Assembly: GCF_001540865.1 (NCBI RefSeq)
Contig: NC_033623.1
Coordinates: 15,995,283 to 16,059,282 of the forward strand
Direction: 5' to 3'
Source of the DNA: Ananas comosus
Taxonomy: Eukaryota; Streptophyta; Magnoliopsida; Poales; Bromeliaceae
Length of the DNA: 64,000 nucleotides
How positions within the stretch are numbered: the first letter of the stretch is position 1; every line of letters begins with the position of its first letter. A model generated the notes under the pieces. That model saw only the letters and a list, made by a program, of their open reading frames with translations, did not search any database and had not been told where the DNA came from. This document shows, piece by piece, positions 10,930 to 24,570 of this stretch. Position numbers and translations under genes: made by a program.

Positions 10930-11801
10930 CATCTTTGAAAGAATTACTGGCAAAAAATTCAGAGTCAAGGAGTGTTGGGGGGACAACGGGTGGATGTGGA
11001 GTAAGATATTGTCAGGGTTCACCCCAACTTCGCAGTCTGAGTGCGCACAAATAGTGGAGTTTAAGGAGTTGATTTCTGGGTGGTCTCTCGATACTAGACA
11101 GGATGGCATAAAATGGAGATGGTCTAGTTCCGAACTATTCTCGGTCAAATCTGCATACCAGTTTTTAGGTGATGGCGGAGTTATTGTTAAATGCTTCCAC
11201 CGGCTATGGACGATACGCACTCCCCTTAAAGTCAAGATTTTCACGTGGTTGTTGTTGAAAAATAAAGTTATAACATCAGAGAATCTCCTGAAAAAGGGCT
11301 GGAGCGGAGAAGACCGATATGTATACTGTTTGGAGGAATCGGAGACGGTCGATCATCTGTTCGCAGGGTGTGCTTGTGTCACAGCTCTGTTGGAGAGACT
11401 TCTCCCAAACAAACGTTTCTTCCATAACAGTGCATCGGTTAAGGGGATTTGGGACGTGAACGGTAGAATCGAAGGAGCACAGGGGGGTAGAGAGTTAGCG
11501 ACTATTGCTGCTACTTGGTGGATTGTCTGGTTGGAAAGGAATAGAAGAATTTTCGTGAAGACAAAACGGCAGTTGGGGTACCTGTTGGTAGAGATTAGAT
11601 CCCTCATAGACTTTTGGTTTAGTTGCTGCCCTCATAATTCTATGGGTTGATGTTTTCTTACTTTACTTTCTATTTTATTTTAGTGTAGTTTATCTTCTGT
11701 TTTTCTTTTTTTTTCCGAAGCCCCGGCTGCCTCACTTTGTAGTCAAGTTCATATTCTAAATGAATGAAACGGTAGCACGCTTCCTTTTCTCAAAAAAAAA
11801 A
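10930..11801 (+). mobile_element. 5'-truncated LINE with perfect 15-bp target-site duplication
   Basis: The 15 bp gaaaggagtaacttc occurs at 10915-10929 and at 11802-11816, which fixes the insertion ends. The frame inside, closing at 11650, encodes the C-terminal zf-RVT part of a LINE ORF2: IKWRWSSSELFSVKSAYQFL, TPLKVKIFTWLLLKNKV, a zinc-binding region with VDHLFAGC and AATWWIVWLERNRRIF. The ATG at 10874 lies outside the insertion, so it is not the protein's start. The first Cys of the usual CxxC is Tyr (YVYC). A 3' UTR with ccgaagccccggctgcctc and atgaatgaaacggtagcacg leads to a short A run at 11792-11801. Confidence 0.92.
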
Positions 11802-11816
11802 GAAAGGAGTAACTTC

Positions 11817-12740
11817 AGTGTGAACTACAATAGGCAAATAGTCTGGTTTTTGTATTTTTTTTTTTTTTTTCCTTTTTGAAAGGTTAGTGCAGGGGGCCTA
11901 ATGCTGTTTTGAATAATAAGTAGTTTAATTACAATGTAGGGGGAAACAATTGCCCCAAAACAAGGTAAAAAAAGAACTAAAAAAATGTGTTTTGTATACT
12001 CTACGCAGCCAAGAAATCACATTATCTTATATTCTTACTACAGAACATAAAGAACGCATGCATTTGATGGATATCTTGCTCATATAAATTGTTCGAACCT
12101 CGATTCTTCTTTGCAATTCCTTTTGGATGCTCCAAGTTGTTACCTTATTGAATATAACTAAACTCAACATGCATATATGTGCATACTTAGTTTAAAAGAA
12201 CATATAAGCGAGGAAGGGAAAATCTGAAAATGTTGCAATATAATGAAAAGGTGACGTACACTATGAGATGATAAATCAAATGGTATTGATTATATTCAAT
12301 ACATTTATCGAAGAGCATATTGAGAGTACAAGTATGTGCATGTCCCAAGCGTTAGGAAAAACTGTAGTAAGTGTGAGATATTCTACGATTAGGCGAAGAG
12401 ATTGCAACTACCACATCCATAGTACTTCATGGATTCAAAGTATCAAAAAAGAGAAAGAAGCTCAAAATGGCGTGAATCTTGTACTTTTTAACTAAAAGGG
12501 CACTGGATCAACGGTTATAAATATGCATTCAAATGCCTCTCAGCATGCCAAGTCTCACATTGCACATTATGTCGGGATTCTTAGAACGTTTGGCGCATGC
12601 CAACAAAGTCTAAACTAAGGACGACTTTATCACTCATTATGCGGGCTTATCCATTTCCACTGGATGTGACATTATGTTTAAAAGGCAGTGGATTAGATTG
12701 ATTTGGGATATTAAATACAATGGTGTAGCTAAAATCGTCA

Positions 12741-12797
<57 letters not shown>

Positions 12798-13987
12798 AAT
12801 TAACAAGCCAACAACAATTTGTTTTACTTAAATGTATACTTTGGGACATTCCTCTGGATATTCCTTCCATAATCCTCGAGCGTCGACTCACATTCTAATC
12901 TTTCAAGATTCATGAAACATGAACTTCATAAGAGTATTGTAGATGAATTGAACACTCAGCCAATAGTCCAACTTGCATATGTAGTATGGTTACCAGTGTA
13001 ACGTATGCTGATCAAATTCAGTAGTGAGATAAGTTACTTGGACTTTGTGGTTTAGCTCAAAAAGTTACTTGGAAATGTGGTATGAGTAAATCCAATTCAT
13101 ATTAAGCCTAAGATGAGAATTCTTGTGATCTCAAATTAAAACATAGACTCAAGTTTAGCCACTTCAGAACCAAATATGTGTGCCTCGCTGAATCCAAATC
13201 TTTGCTTTTCTGGTTGTTCAGTGGTATAGAATTAGCACGATTAGATGCATTTGAGCAGGCTCTCTGCTTCGAGAAGCAGCAGATAGGCGTTTGCTAAATA
13301 ATGTCTAGAACTTTTGCTGCAAGGGAAGCAGAATCAAGCTCCTGAGTCTCTCATTTGAAGCTTCTACTAATGTAACAAATAAAACAGTTGCGAGAATTTC
13401 TTTAATAAAAGACGCTGTTCGTACTTCTTCAAACAGTTTTATTCAATCAAGAGTCCTGAAAAAGCCCAGTACACAGCTTTATCGATATTGTCTAGGCATT
13501 TCATGAGAGATGGTCTGTCGAGGGGGTTTTAATAGGTTGAATTAAATCCAAATCCATGACAGAAACAAATCCAAACTCCATCCTTGTATATCTTAAATGA
13601 CGACAGTTAAATTCATAGTATCTGTTTTATCACAACCTTGCAAACGTACAGATGAGAAAAACTAAAAATTATTGAGAAAATATTGAGATAGAGACTCAAT
13701 CACCAGCTAAAAGCCACAGATTCTATCATAAACCTTGCTTGTCAAGCCACATTCATAACACAAGTTACAAATCGCGAAAGAATAATCACGTATAAAATTA
13801 TGTGACTAGAATTAACAATATTTAACAGTTTAATAGAGAGAGAAATTTAGGCAAGAGGAGGCTTCAATAGTAAATAAATAATACCTCACTCTTCTGTACC
13901 AGCAAGATCAGCTCTGATGCATGAGCCACGGTTAACCGCGCGAGTCAATGTGACTAAAACAGCAAAACTGATCGGTGCAATTTAGCT
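11817..13987. other. Intergenic region upstream of the ABCB 3' end
   Basis: No gene supported. It holds a T run (11857-11870), a long TA microsatellite, and, nearest the ABCB stop, its presumed 3' UTR (about 13850-13987). Confidence 0.4.
12742..12792. repeat. (TA)n microsatellite
   Basis: About 25 TA units without interruption. Confidence 0.95.
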
Positions 13988-16900
13988 CTATTGCTGCTTT
14001 TGCTGCTGCTGCTGCTGCTGCTGCAGGCTGATCAGCTTAAAATAGGCCCCATTCTTTTTCTCTACCAAAGTTGAGTGACTTCCCTGTTCTACGATTTTTC
14101 CGTCCTGCAGAACTGATATAACATCAGCATTTTGAATAGTAGAAAGCCTGTGAGCCACCATAACCGTGGTTCGATTCTTCATGACTCGATCAAGCGCTTG
14201 CTGAACCACTCGCTCGGACTCGACATCGAGAGCACTCGTAGCCTCATCAAGCAATAATATTGCAGGGTCCTTTATTATAGCCCTCGCAATGGCTATTCGC
14301 TGCTTCTGCCCACCCGACAGTTGGACCCCACGCTCCCCGACCTTTGTCGAGTAGCCTTCGGGGAGGGCACTAATGAAGGAGTGGGCATTTGCAAGCTTAG
14401 CTGCCTCTATTACTTCCGTTTCGGTTGCGCCGTCCTTGCCATAGAGGATGTTATCATAAATTGTCGTGGCAAAGAGCGCGGGCTCCTGCTGTACTAGACC
14501 AATGTGTTTGCGAAGAGATTTCAGCCGAAGCTTCTTGATGTCTTTGCCTGCAAGGGATCAGTAATGTCAGTATATATATTTACATACATATATATCGGAA
14601 GTCAGTGACTGTTTCAGAAAGCAGAAGCTTCTAGAAACTAGGCGTTTCGCAGAAGAAGTACCATCAATCATAACTTTTCCAGCGGTTGGGTCGTAGAAAC
14701 GTAGTATAAGAGCAAGCACAGTGCTCTTGCCGGATCCGCTCATTCCGACCAACGCCATACTTCTTCCGGCTTTCATCTTGAGATCAAAGTCCCTGAATAT
14801 CACGATATCCGGCCTCGACGGGTAGCGGAATTCGACTCCCCTCAACTCGATTATGCCCTCCACCTTCGCGATATCCTCTCCAACATCACTCAAAACCTCG
14901 GTCTTCCTATCTAGCACCTCGAATACCGACGCCGCCATTTGATTTCCTTTAATGATGTCCGGGGCGAGTGCCAAGGTCTCTCCCATGGCTAATGCCGTCA
15001 CTATAAGGACCATGAACGATTTCATGACGGATTTAAAGCTTGCGAGCTCTTTGCTCATAAGGACTGAACCATACCTGCAATTTAAATGTTCTATATTCAA
15101 ACGATGCAAGTGACACTGAATTCAAAAATGTTTGCTGCTAAACGCTCCAAAATTAGCCGCAAAATGTATCATATAAATTGTTTCAATTACATCCTTAATC
15201 CTACTATAAATTGTTGCAATCCCACGATGTCAGAGCGTAACCAAATTACTAACTGAATCATGGACTAGCAACTTCTATTGGGGACTGCGATAGGAATGCA
15301 GGGAAAATCTTTCTGTGTTGCTCCTGATTCCTCGAGTAAAAAGTTTTTTTTTTACAAGAAAAAACAGAGTACATGCAGGGCACAATATAAAAATAACATT
15401 TTGAGGCAGATCATTTTAAGTAGTAAATTTCACGTACCACAAGGCCAGGGCATAGGAAGAGAAGAGGAAGAACTGGGAGACTCCGTAGAAAATTCCCGCA
15501 GTTTGTCCCCGCCGGAAGGAGCGCTTTGCGGGTTCTTTAAGCTCATCGGCGTAGAGCTTAATCACCTTCTCCTCGGAGCAGAACGCGGCCACAGTTCGAA
15601 TGTTGCTCACCGCCTCAGCGGCAAGCATGTTGGCTTTCAGATAAGATTTGCCCAAGTTGCCTCCGTATCCTGTCATGAATAGTTTCTGCGGTGGATCAAC
15701 AAACAAATAAATGTGAATCAGTGACTCGGCGTCAGGAGTTTTTGCTTTTGCAGAAGCTGAAATGAGCTTCTTCGAAGAGTTCTACTCAAACAGTAATGTG
15801 CTTAATTTACAGGTAAAGAGAGCATGAGAAGAGAAACCGCACTTCGCTGATATGACCACTGATCATCAGTGGGTATGTTGCCAAGACCACAAGAGTGATT
15901 CTCCAGTTCAGTATGAAGGCAATAACGAGAGAGGTAACAATCATCCCAATGTTCTGCAAGAGAATCGTTGAGCGGTCTACGACTATTGTACGCAGCAGGG
16001 TTGCATCCGTTTCCAGGCGAGATGACAGCATTGCGCTTGTGTTACTCACTTCATCAAACCAGCCTATTTCGTTTCTCAAAATCGCTGGAAATAAAGAATT
16101 TGCACAAGAACATATATCAGCAAAAGATCGTGATGTAATTAAGAAACATGTAACATGATTATCTATATTCATCCCTTGAATGTTTCAATATCTTTTGCAC
16201 TAAAACACTAACAAAAGATATTGAAACCTTTAGAGACTGCATCAAGGTTCCTTCGCCTAATAATTCTCATATCAGCAAACAATTTTCAGGAAGAAACTTT
16301 TATGCTAACTAAACTTAGAAACTTCGCTTTCATTACCTCACTTAATAGTTTTCATCAAAACTACTATAACGACTCACCTCCAAACATCCTCTCTCTCACT
16401 CGAAGAGTAAGCCTTTCACCCATGATGCCGAAGTTGATGTGCTCAAGAACATGAAAGAACACGGTGAGCACTGCACCGCATAAGAACAGGATCGCGATCT
16501 TTCTCACTTCCTTCTTCGTGGTCTCCCAACCCATATAGTATGAGACGAGCGCCTGCGTTACTCCAAGAGCAAACAGCGGCATCTGAGCACCGGCGACGAA
16601 GGCACCTATACTGCCAAATATGCCGAAAATCCAATCGGGCCGGACCATAGAATACAGTTTTTTCGCAGACACGGGCTTGCGTTTCGGTTGATCGTTGCCA
16701 TCAGCTGCAAAGCGGCTGATGGAGTCCTTGTCTGACCGGAAACTGGCTCCTAAGCTCATCGTTCTACCCGACAGCTCTCGCGAACCCTTGAAACTAAGAA
16801 AGAGAGGAGCTATGTTAGTTTATCCGGCACACCGAGGTGCAAAAATGTATTTTGCAGTGAAAAATGCACAATGCATACATTTAACCCTCAAAACTAAGAG

Positions 16901-19900
16901 GACGAAATACCTAAGAGGCCGTCCCATGCTGCCGCTTTCCGAAAACGACGGCCGCGGCTGAAGATGACCGGCCTCTTGCAGCTGAACAAGAGAGGCATAG
17001 GTACTGTGAGGGTTCGCCATGAGCTGCTCATGAGTTCCGGTCTCCGCAATCCTTCCACCATGGACTACGGCTATGACGTCTGCGTTTCTTATTGTCGACA
17101 GCCGATGGGCAACAACCACCGTAGTCCGTCCGACCATGACCCTGTCAAGTGCCTCCTGCACGCTCTTTTCTGACTCTGAATCGAGTGCGCTCGTGGCCTC
17201 GTCGAGGAGGAGAATTGAAGGATTCTTAAGTATTGCTCTCGATATCGCAATCCGTTGCTTCTGCCCGCCCGACAGTTGGATCCCGCGCTCGCCAACCTAT
17301 ATCATAGTGGAAAATCACTCTATAGGCCAATGATTCATTCATTTGCGTTATATGTATGATTACTTCCTGTATTTTCAAAATATTGAGTTTGATCCATGGA
17401 AAAAAAAGAGAAGAGAATAATACCTGTGTGTCGTACCGGTCAGGAAGGTGGTTTATGAAAGTAATGGCATCGGATAGCTTGGCGGCGCGATTGATCTCGT
17501 CGAGAGTGGCGTCATCTTTCCCATAAAGGATGTTCTCCCTAATGCTCGTCGCGAAGAGCGCAGGCTCTTGGTTAACCAAGCCGATTTGCTTTCTCAGCCA
17601 CTTGACATCCAGCTCCTTGATGTCGTGCCCATCAAGCAAGATCGACCCCGAGAGTGGCTCGTAGAAACGCTCGATGAGCGACACAACCGTGCTCTTACCC
17701 GACCCGCTCCCACCGACGAGCGCGACGATTTTGCCAGACGGTATGTCCAAATTCAGGCCGTTGAAGACCAGGACGTCGGGGCGGGAAGGGTAGCTGAACC
17801 GGACGTCACAAAACTGAATGTGGCCGTCGACGTTGGCAAGCGTGCGCCCGGTCTTGGCACTCGTTTTGTTTACTGTATTTCTCTCTATCATCTGAAAGAT
17901 TGGGTACGCGGCCGCACGGGCTCGCAGGAATGTCGAAATGTTTGGTGCCGCTTGGCCTAAGGATCTGTAGCCAATTCCAACGGCATTTGTTAGCGACATC
18001 GAGTCCGTTCGCAGTAAGATCAACACTTATATACATATGGATATAATCCTACAAACAAAGTACGTGACTGATGGTGCATATCCTCCAATTTATCCATGAA
18101 GATCTCATGCATGTTACCAAAAGTTCATGTTAATCACCAACTGATAAGAAGCAATCGAATCGAAATCAAGCAGGGAAATATATATATATGCGCATGTCAC
18201 ATTCGCATTTTTGTGAAGGGGGGGCTTACAATCCGGCGATGACGACGTTGAGCATCGTGGTGAAGGAGTCCCCGCCGTTGGCGATGTCCTTGTGGACGAT
18301 GATCCCGGTGAACCAGACGAGCAGCGCCCACGAGCAGAAGAGCACGCAGTGCATGGAGCCGAGCCCGAGCCCCTTCGCCAGCCCGCCCCTCTTCCCATAC
18401 TTGTACGTCGTCAGCAGCGCGTCCCGGTACGACCGCACCGCCTTCTCCTCCCCGACGAACGCCTGCACCGTGCGCACGTTGCCGATCACCTGCCGTACGT
18501 CCAACATATATAGTGTTCTACGTAAGATCAGAATTAGGCAAAAAAATAAAAAAAACGAAAAGACAAGAAAGGGGAAAGGAAAGGAAAGGAAGAGAGGGAC
18601 CTCCTCGGCGATCTCGCCGGCCTTGACGTAGGACTTGCGGACGCGGGCGATGAGGCCGATGCTGACGTAGGCGTAGAGGCCGCCGGCGATCGCAATGAGG
18701 GGGACGATGGAGAGGGTGACGAGGCTGATCTGCCACACCCGGAGGAAGCCGATGGCGAAGCCGGCCACGAACCGGCTGATGTAGTGCATGAAGTTCCCCA
18801 CCTGCACGTACGCGCGCGCCATGCAGTTCAATTCAATTCAATTATGCACTTAAAATAGGGTATATCCCTGTTTAATAAAAAAAAATTCAATTATGCTCTA
18901 CTCATTCATAACTCGTAACTCATGCACCGTACGTGCTCCATTTCTTAGTAAGCTTCGTTTTTTTTTAAAAAAATTAATTTCAAAATATATATGTACGTTA
19001 AAATGAGCTCCTTTTTATGAACCAATTATCTAGTCCACGTCTCCAACTCACGGTACTTATCCTTTTAATCAACCTATATAAAGCCTGTTTAAGATGGACC
19101 TACTTAGAATCACTTTGGGCTAGCTCATGAAGCTATATCTCTACTAGACTTTATTGAACTAATCAGGTTGGGACTACGCATTAAACAAAAGCTAGTACAA
19201 ACTTTTATTCCTTAATAAATAAATTATGTACAACAGATCAATTTCAATTCTCCTACACGCTATCTTCTTAATTTATTACATTAGTACTTAAACAACCTAT
19301 AAACAACTGCTTTCCATGCCTTCATAAATTGTGATGGTTTTGGTTGTGTTCTAGAAAAATTAACTGCATATGTTTAATTATCGTTAAACGTGGCGCACAC
19401 GTATAATGTTTTGATCGCAAAAATTCTTAATACAGGTCCCTCAAGTGTCTGTCTATTTGGCATTCAATGGTGGAATGCTTAATGTTCAAGTCAAAACTAA
19501 TAAATGTAGCCTTCTCCTGTTAGATTGTTCGCAGGCCTAAGTATTTACAGAAAATTAATTATATACCTAACATAAAAATGACAGTTTTTAAATCGGCAAT
19601 GAGCATTTATGATAAAAATATTTAAAATTCGACTCTCCTTGAATTAAGATGCAACGCATGGGATAACAAAATGTAATCTGTGGTGCCACCTAGCTGATCG
19701 TGTTCTGTCCACTCAGCAATTAGTTAGTTGAATTAAATGTCGATCGATCACTAACACGGATAAAAGGACCCAACCACTTTCTACGGCCTATAATTAATGA
19801 AGTCGAGATCGATATACGCATTTAATTAGAGAGGTTGACCCCTTATTTAGCCTTTTCCTCCATGAGTGTCACAAGTTAAATAAAGTTTATTCCTAGGATG

Positions 19901-22900
19901 GAAATAAATCTTGTTTAAGTATTGTAAATTATATCTAGACTAGATAGACGTAGGGACGGCATATAAACAGTATCTGATTAAATGACTCAAAAGAATATAA
20001 ATTATCGATCATATAGTTGATACGCAATCTACTATTAATGAGCGACGAAATAATTTGCGTATAGAAGAGAAGATCATATAGTTGATATGCAATCTACTAT
20101 TAATGAGTGATGAAATGATTTGCGCGTAGAAGAGAAGAGGAGAGAAGAGAAGAGAAGGGATAGGGGGACAAAGGGGTGCCCACAAATCTGGGAGTAAATA
20201 AAGAGCAACGTGACTCACCCAACACATTGACAGCTAACAAGAAGGGAGCGACATACAATAATACTAGAAGCTCAAACGCACCTTCACGAGCCTCCCCTCT
20301 CGCAACTGTTGGGGGCATTTTGGGAACACCAACGCCTCATTTAATGACACCACCAATTAATTCGGCCCCGGGATTGGGAGGAGGTTACGAGACGTAATAA
20401 GTGTGAGGGGGAGGGTAAAAATGTCCCGGTAGTCCCTGTATTCTGTAGAAATTGTAATGTCGCCCCTCATTTAAACCCTTTTTTTGGTTTTCCTTCGTGT
20501 GGTCTAAAGTATCTAGAAAGTTTTAAGGGGTTAAAATTTTTACTTTAAAATAGCCATTTAATTCTTCGGTTGGAGAGGAACCAAGTTGCCATCGAGGAAT
20601 ACTACAGGGACTATCTATACATTTTTCCCTAACGGGGGATTCCTAATTTCCTATCACCACTGGCTCTCACTGAGACCGTACGATTAGGATCTGACGCTGC
20701 TCGTGACGCTCTTCACGTGGGGTCCATACCTTAAATCGGGGCCTTGAAATGTTCAGACCAAGTTGAGAAGTGTACACCCACTTAGGGGGTGCACTCGGTG
20801 CATTTGCGCATCCCGTGAACCTCCTCCATCAGCGCGCGCCTATCCCGCGACATGTTTTAATCTCAACCGTCCGATGACCGTAGTCTCTCCTAGTTCAGTA
20901 CGTGTACCGGTGGACCTAGTGCAACGAAAAAGTTATCCACTTAGGTGTAACGAAGCAGATGAAGGACAAAGTTATTCGCTGTGCGCGAGAAAATCACAGC
21001 CGTCCAATTGGCGGATCGTGCGGTAAATATTGAAGCAGATGTTTGTGATTCAATGGTCTCATGATTTCCAGTTGGGTGCCTGATTTATAGGTGGAAATTG
21101 AGAAGCCCATTAATTAATTAATATTCTGGGCAAGTGCTTTTAGAGTTACTAATATATATATATATATACTACATTAAAGTTTTGTAAATAAGTTATTTCA
21201 AATATAACATTAAAAAAAAAACTTTTGCAGCTCAATTATACACTACTTCACTAAATTTTGGTGCTGTTTTCATTTATCCAAAACATAACTAAACTTTATT
21301 CCTTTTTCAATCTCCGCACTCCATTAATAAATTAATTTATTGTTTTAGATGGAAAATAGTATCGTAATTGAGAAACGCTGGTTAAAACAAACGTAATGTC
21401 CATATTTCTCCATTTTGTTATGATTTTATAAATAACAAAATAAAGATTAAAAATAATTATTTAATAGCAACTTTTAATAGGTCTATTTTTTTCCTCCAAA
21501 ATATGCCTCTTGTACTCTGTGCTTTCTCCAATCGGTGCCTATTTAAAGAACTATTAGTTTTTATTTAACACAGTAGCTAACTTAATTAATAGTCGTGTAA
21601 AAATTTATGAACAAATAGTAGTTTTATAGTGTCTTTTATAGAAACCAAATAATATGGTGTAGAAAAAAATATTAAAATTCAATGTAAACATAATTAAGTA
21701 AGAAAAAAGTGATAATTTGGTGGGTTTTTTTTTTTTACAAAAAAAATAATACAACATAACAGATGAAAAAAGTCTCAAAGCTTACTGTACTAAATGTATT
21801 TAAACCAATTTTTAGACTTTTAAAGAAAAACTTCAAATACTTCCCTGTTGTTTCGTATTTTTTTATTTTAGTACTTTATAGTTTAAAGTGCACTTCTCTA
21901 CCCTATGATTTTATTTTTTTCTTTTTGTTATTTACTCCATTATTTTTTTTTCGTTAAATTAATAACAAAGTTAAAACTGAAAAGTACTAAAGTAAATATT
22001 TAATAAACTATAGGTGAAGTATCTGAAATTTTTTTTATATATGATTTAACGAAAAATTAACAGAAAGAAAGGCTGACGAAAAAAATAAAACTATAAAATA
22101 CTAAATTGATACATTTTGAATCACAAAGTAATAAAATGAGAAAGTGCGAAACTACGGGAGTTGGTATTAATTTAAAGTTTACCCAACTTTCAAATATTAT
22201 ATTTGAATTCCATTCAATAATAAACGAAAAAAAAAAAAACTCGTGCACTTATAAAAGTTGAGCTTTTCACCGTGAACTGGTACGTACATGGTAAAAAGAG
22301 TTTTACTCCATGCACCTAGAAATCTACAATTAATGCATGCAACTACTCTAATAATTGCACAACTTCACCAAATTTATATGGGACACGGAAAAGGCTCCTT
22401 GGACAAAATGGCACGAGCAATTAATAAAATTTTAATATATATATATATAAATATAAATATAAAATAAAATAAATGAAGTACTCAATACGGATGAAATTAA
22501 TAAAGATCATGTGGAATGAAAGAGTGAGTTCATGTCCCTTTATATGTATATCCCTACCACCTACTCCCATTAGTATCAACACCATCATTCCAGAAAATAA
22601 ATAGATCCAAAAATCTAATGCAACAACGAACCAAATTGAGAAAATATATACTGAAGTAAATTAAGTGACACTAACATAAAATTCATTAGAAAATTGTAAG
22701 ATAGAAAGTTTTTTTTTTGCGAACCTTCTCGGAGATTGCATCCTGTACGACGATGATATCGGCGGTGATGGCGTTGATCACCTCTCCAGTGGAAGCCTCG
22801 GTGTCGAACACGGCTATATCTTGATCTAACATCGATCGAAGGTAAGCGAGCCTCATCTTCGTTGCCTGTCTCTCGCCCGTATGCATCCAGCAAGCCACCT

Positions 22901-23504
22901 CTAAAAATATGCACAAAAATAAAAAACATACTTACACTAACTATCAAATTTTCCTCTTCAACACAAAATAAATCACGTAGAAATTTTTGCGCACCTGTCC
23001 AAGAAGAGAACAATATGGCAACACCCAAATAGACGAAATCCAGTGAGTACTACAAAATTACCACAAAAAAAAAAAACGAAAGATAGAGAGAGAAGAAATA
23101 AAGAGCTAGGCATATTAATTTGAACAAAATAACGAATAGTAAAGAAATCTTTAATAAGAACATGCTTCAAATTAGATGATATTGTTTACCATGGCGACTT
23201 TGTGCGATACGGATGTCGGGAAGAGATAGGCGATGCCGATGATGTTGATGAGCTTGCCGAAGAAAATGAAGAAGACGGGTACGGAGGCGCCATGCGCGCA
23301 GGCTCCGATGGAGCCCAGGGCCATGAGGAGATAGTCCCATTTGTCGGCGAACGCGAAGAGCTTAAGGAAGGGGACCTTGTTTTGGTTCTTCTTTGCTTGT
23401 TCACCTTGATCATGGCTACCACCACTTTCTCTCTCGTGGTCACTCTTGTTGTTATTGTTCATGTCTCCTGCATGGCTCCTCTCAGGGCCTACTACTGAGC
23501 TCAT
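13988..23504 (-). CDS. ABCB2/ABCB10-like: ABC transporter, class B (P-glycoprotein/MDR), ABCB2/ABCB10-like
   Basis: Twelve exons join in frame to 1270 aa: 23504-23190, 23049-22995, 22900-22725, 18801-18601, 18489-18230, 17964-17424, 17296-16911, 16793-16378, 16084-15843, 15685-15438, 15074-14662, 14547-13988. The order is TMD1-NBD1-TMD2-NBD2. NBD1 has Walker [10 protein letters not shown] (about 420-428), LSGGQKQR (from 524) and [18 protein letters not shown]2 has [39 protein letters not shown] and the H-loop VAHRLST. Both ATP sites look intact. TMD1 begins [18 protein letters not shown] and includes the [12 protein letters not shown] segment. The sequence follows Arabidopsis ABCB2/ABCB10 along its whole length, so an ATP-driven exporter of the plasma membrane is expected; the substrate is unknown, though relatives in the family move auxin or small organic molecules. 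The N-terminus is Asn-rich and polar; the C-terminus is a Gln tract. Intron 3 (22724-18802) is 3.9 kb. Confidence 0.95.
13992..14024 (-). repeat. CAG/CAA tract coding the C-terminal poly-Gln of the ABCB protein
   Basis: On the coding strand a run of CAG codons, followed by CAA/AAG, encodes [14 protein letters not shown] at the very end of the protein. Related ABCB2-type proteins also end in a short Q tract, so the Gln run is probably ancestral and its length variable. Confidence 0.85.
20008..20137. repeat. Tandem duplication, 65-bp unit x2
   Basis: Unit 1 (20008-20072) starts atcatatagttgatacgcaa; unit 2 (20073-20137) starts atcatatagttgatatgcaa. The copies differ at a few positions only. 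Both end in agaagagaag and run into a GA-rich stretch. Confidence 0.9.
21826..22200. repeat. Fold-back element remnant
   Basis: Left arm: cttcaaatacttccctgttg followed by gtttcg and attttagtactttatagttt. Right-arm pieces (aatgagaaagtgcgaaacta at about 22134) read as its inverse. It resembles the clearer element at 30143-30500, but is more eroded. Confidence 0.5.
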
Positions 23505-23608
23505 ACTTTTTTCTTTTTTTTTTTTTCCTTTTGCCTTTTCTTTTCTTGGCCTATAGAGAGTGAGAGGGGGTGGGGGATGTGATCAAAGGGTGTGAGGGTG
23601 TCTTGTAG

Positions 23609-23615
23609 TTATATA
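23609..23615 (-). promoter_or_regulatory. TATA box of the ABCB gene
   Basis: Minus-strand tatataa about 105 bp upstream of the start codon at 23504. The leader between them is CT-rich on the coding strand. Confidence 0.55.
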
Positions 23616-24459
23616 TGGCAAAGGAAAGATGGAAAGAGGGGGAGTAAACTTTATTCTTACCATTCAAAACTTTTAAACTATCTTACTTGTCTCTATTTTT
23701 TTTTTATTTCAAATAATATTATTCATATATATTTTTTATTATTTTAAAATATTTTTTTTGTTGGTGCACGTTAAGTCATCTCCAATTAAATTTGATTTAA
23801 ATTTCTACCATAGTTAAAACATAATAAAAATATTTATTTTATCGCTAATTTAAAAGCAAATAAGAAAAAAGTTAATGACGATAAAAAAAATATATTTGAA
23901 AAGGTAAAAAATTAAAATACTTTTTTTGTCCATAACTTACCAGCAAATAAAAAATATTGGTGAGGTTAGAATCAAATTTTATCTTATCTATATTTATGTC
24001 ATTCGCTACGTTAGGAACATCTAGGTAGAAGCACCATTCCCTTCTATTCTCGGTAGAAGGTTATATTTGAAAGAAAAAATGACAATTTTATAAAGATAAT
24101 GACTGTTCCTAATAATTCGCCGACAGAATTAACTTTGGAAATATATTTGAAAGATTTTGAAATATTAAAAGATAACTTTCTAAGAGCGATAAATAAGAAA
24201 GTCGGTAACTTTTCAAAAGTATGTAAGCAATTGTCCCTTATTCTAATTTATTATTTTGTTGTGATGGAGAAATGAGAGGGAGATTTATGAATGCGTGTCA
24301 TTAATTACAGAGGGTGAAGAATTGGGGTCTGTAAGTAGGTGGCATGAGTCAGTTCGAGCTGTGAACATCTCCCAAATCATGCAATAATAATAAGATTAAA
24401 TATTTGTTACACAGTTGGGAGTAGTCTCTATCTGTAAATCGACACTACTGTAATTTGTA

Positions 24460-24570
24460 GCATTTTTTTTTTTCTCCGCACACTTAGAGACCTGTGTTGC
24501 CTCACTGTTTAGTTTATCTTTCTAATTAATAAAATGGATAGCGTGCTATCCTTTTCTCAACAAAAAAAAG
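24460..24570 (+). repeat. LINE/SINE 3' tail fragment
   Basis: The stretch gttgcctcactgtttagttt, then aaaatggatagcgtgctatc and cttttctcaa with an A-rich end, matches the shared 3' tail of the LINE copies at 7.6, 11.7 and 61.3 kb. No coding part remains. Confidence 0.6.

Larger units (their letters stand above)
18802..22724 (-). other. Large intron 3 of the ABCB gene
   Basis: It starts gttcgc after GAGAAG and ends tacgtgcag. It contains a 65-bp tandem duplication (20008-20137), fold-back AT-rich sequence (21826-22200), and a GC-richer stretch at 20640-21030 with no kept reading frame. No second gene was recognised on either strand. Confidence 0.75.

Noticed and set aside
20640..21030. A nested gene in the GC-richer part of the ABCB intron
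   Set aside because: The only frame (20763-21026) has no domain, no splice partners and no coding bias beyond local GC content.
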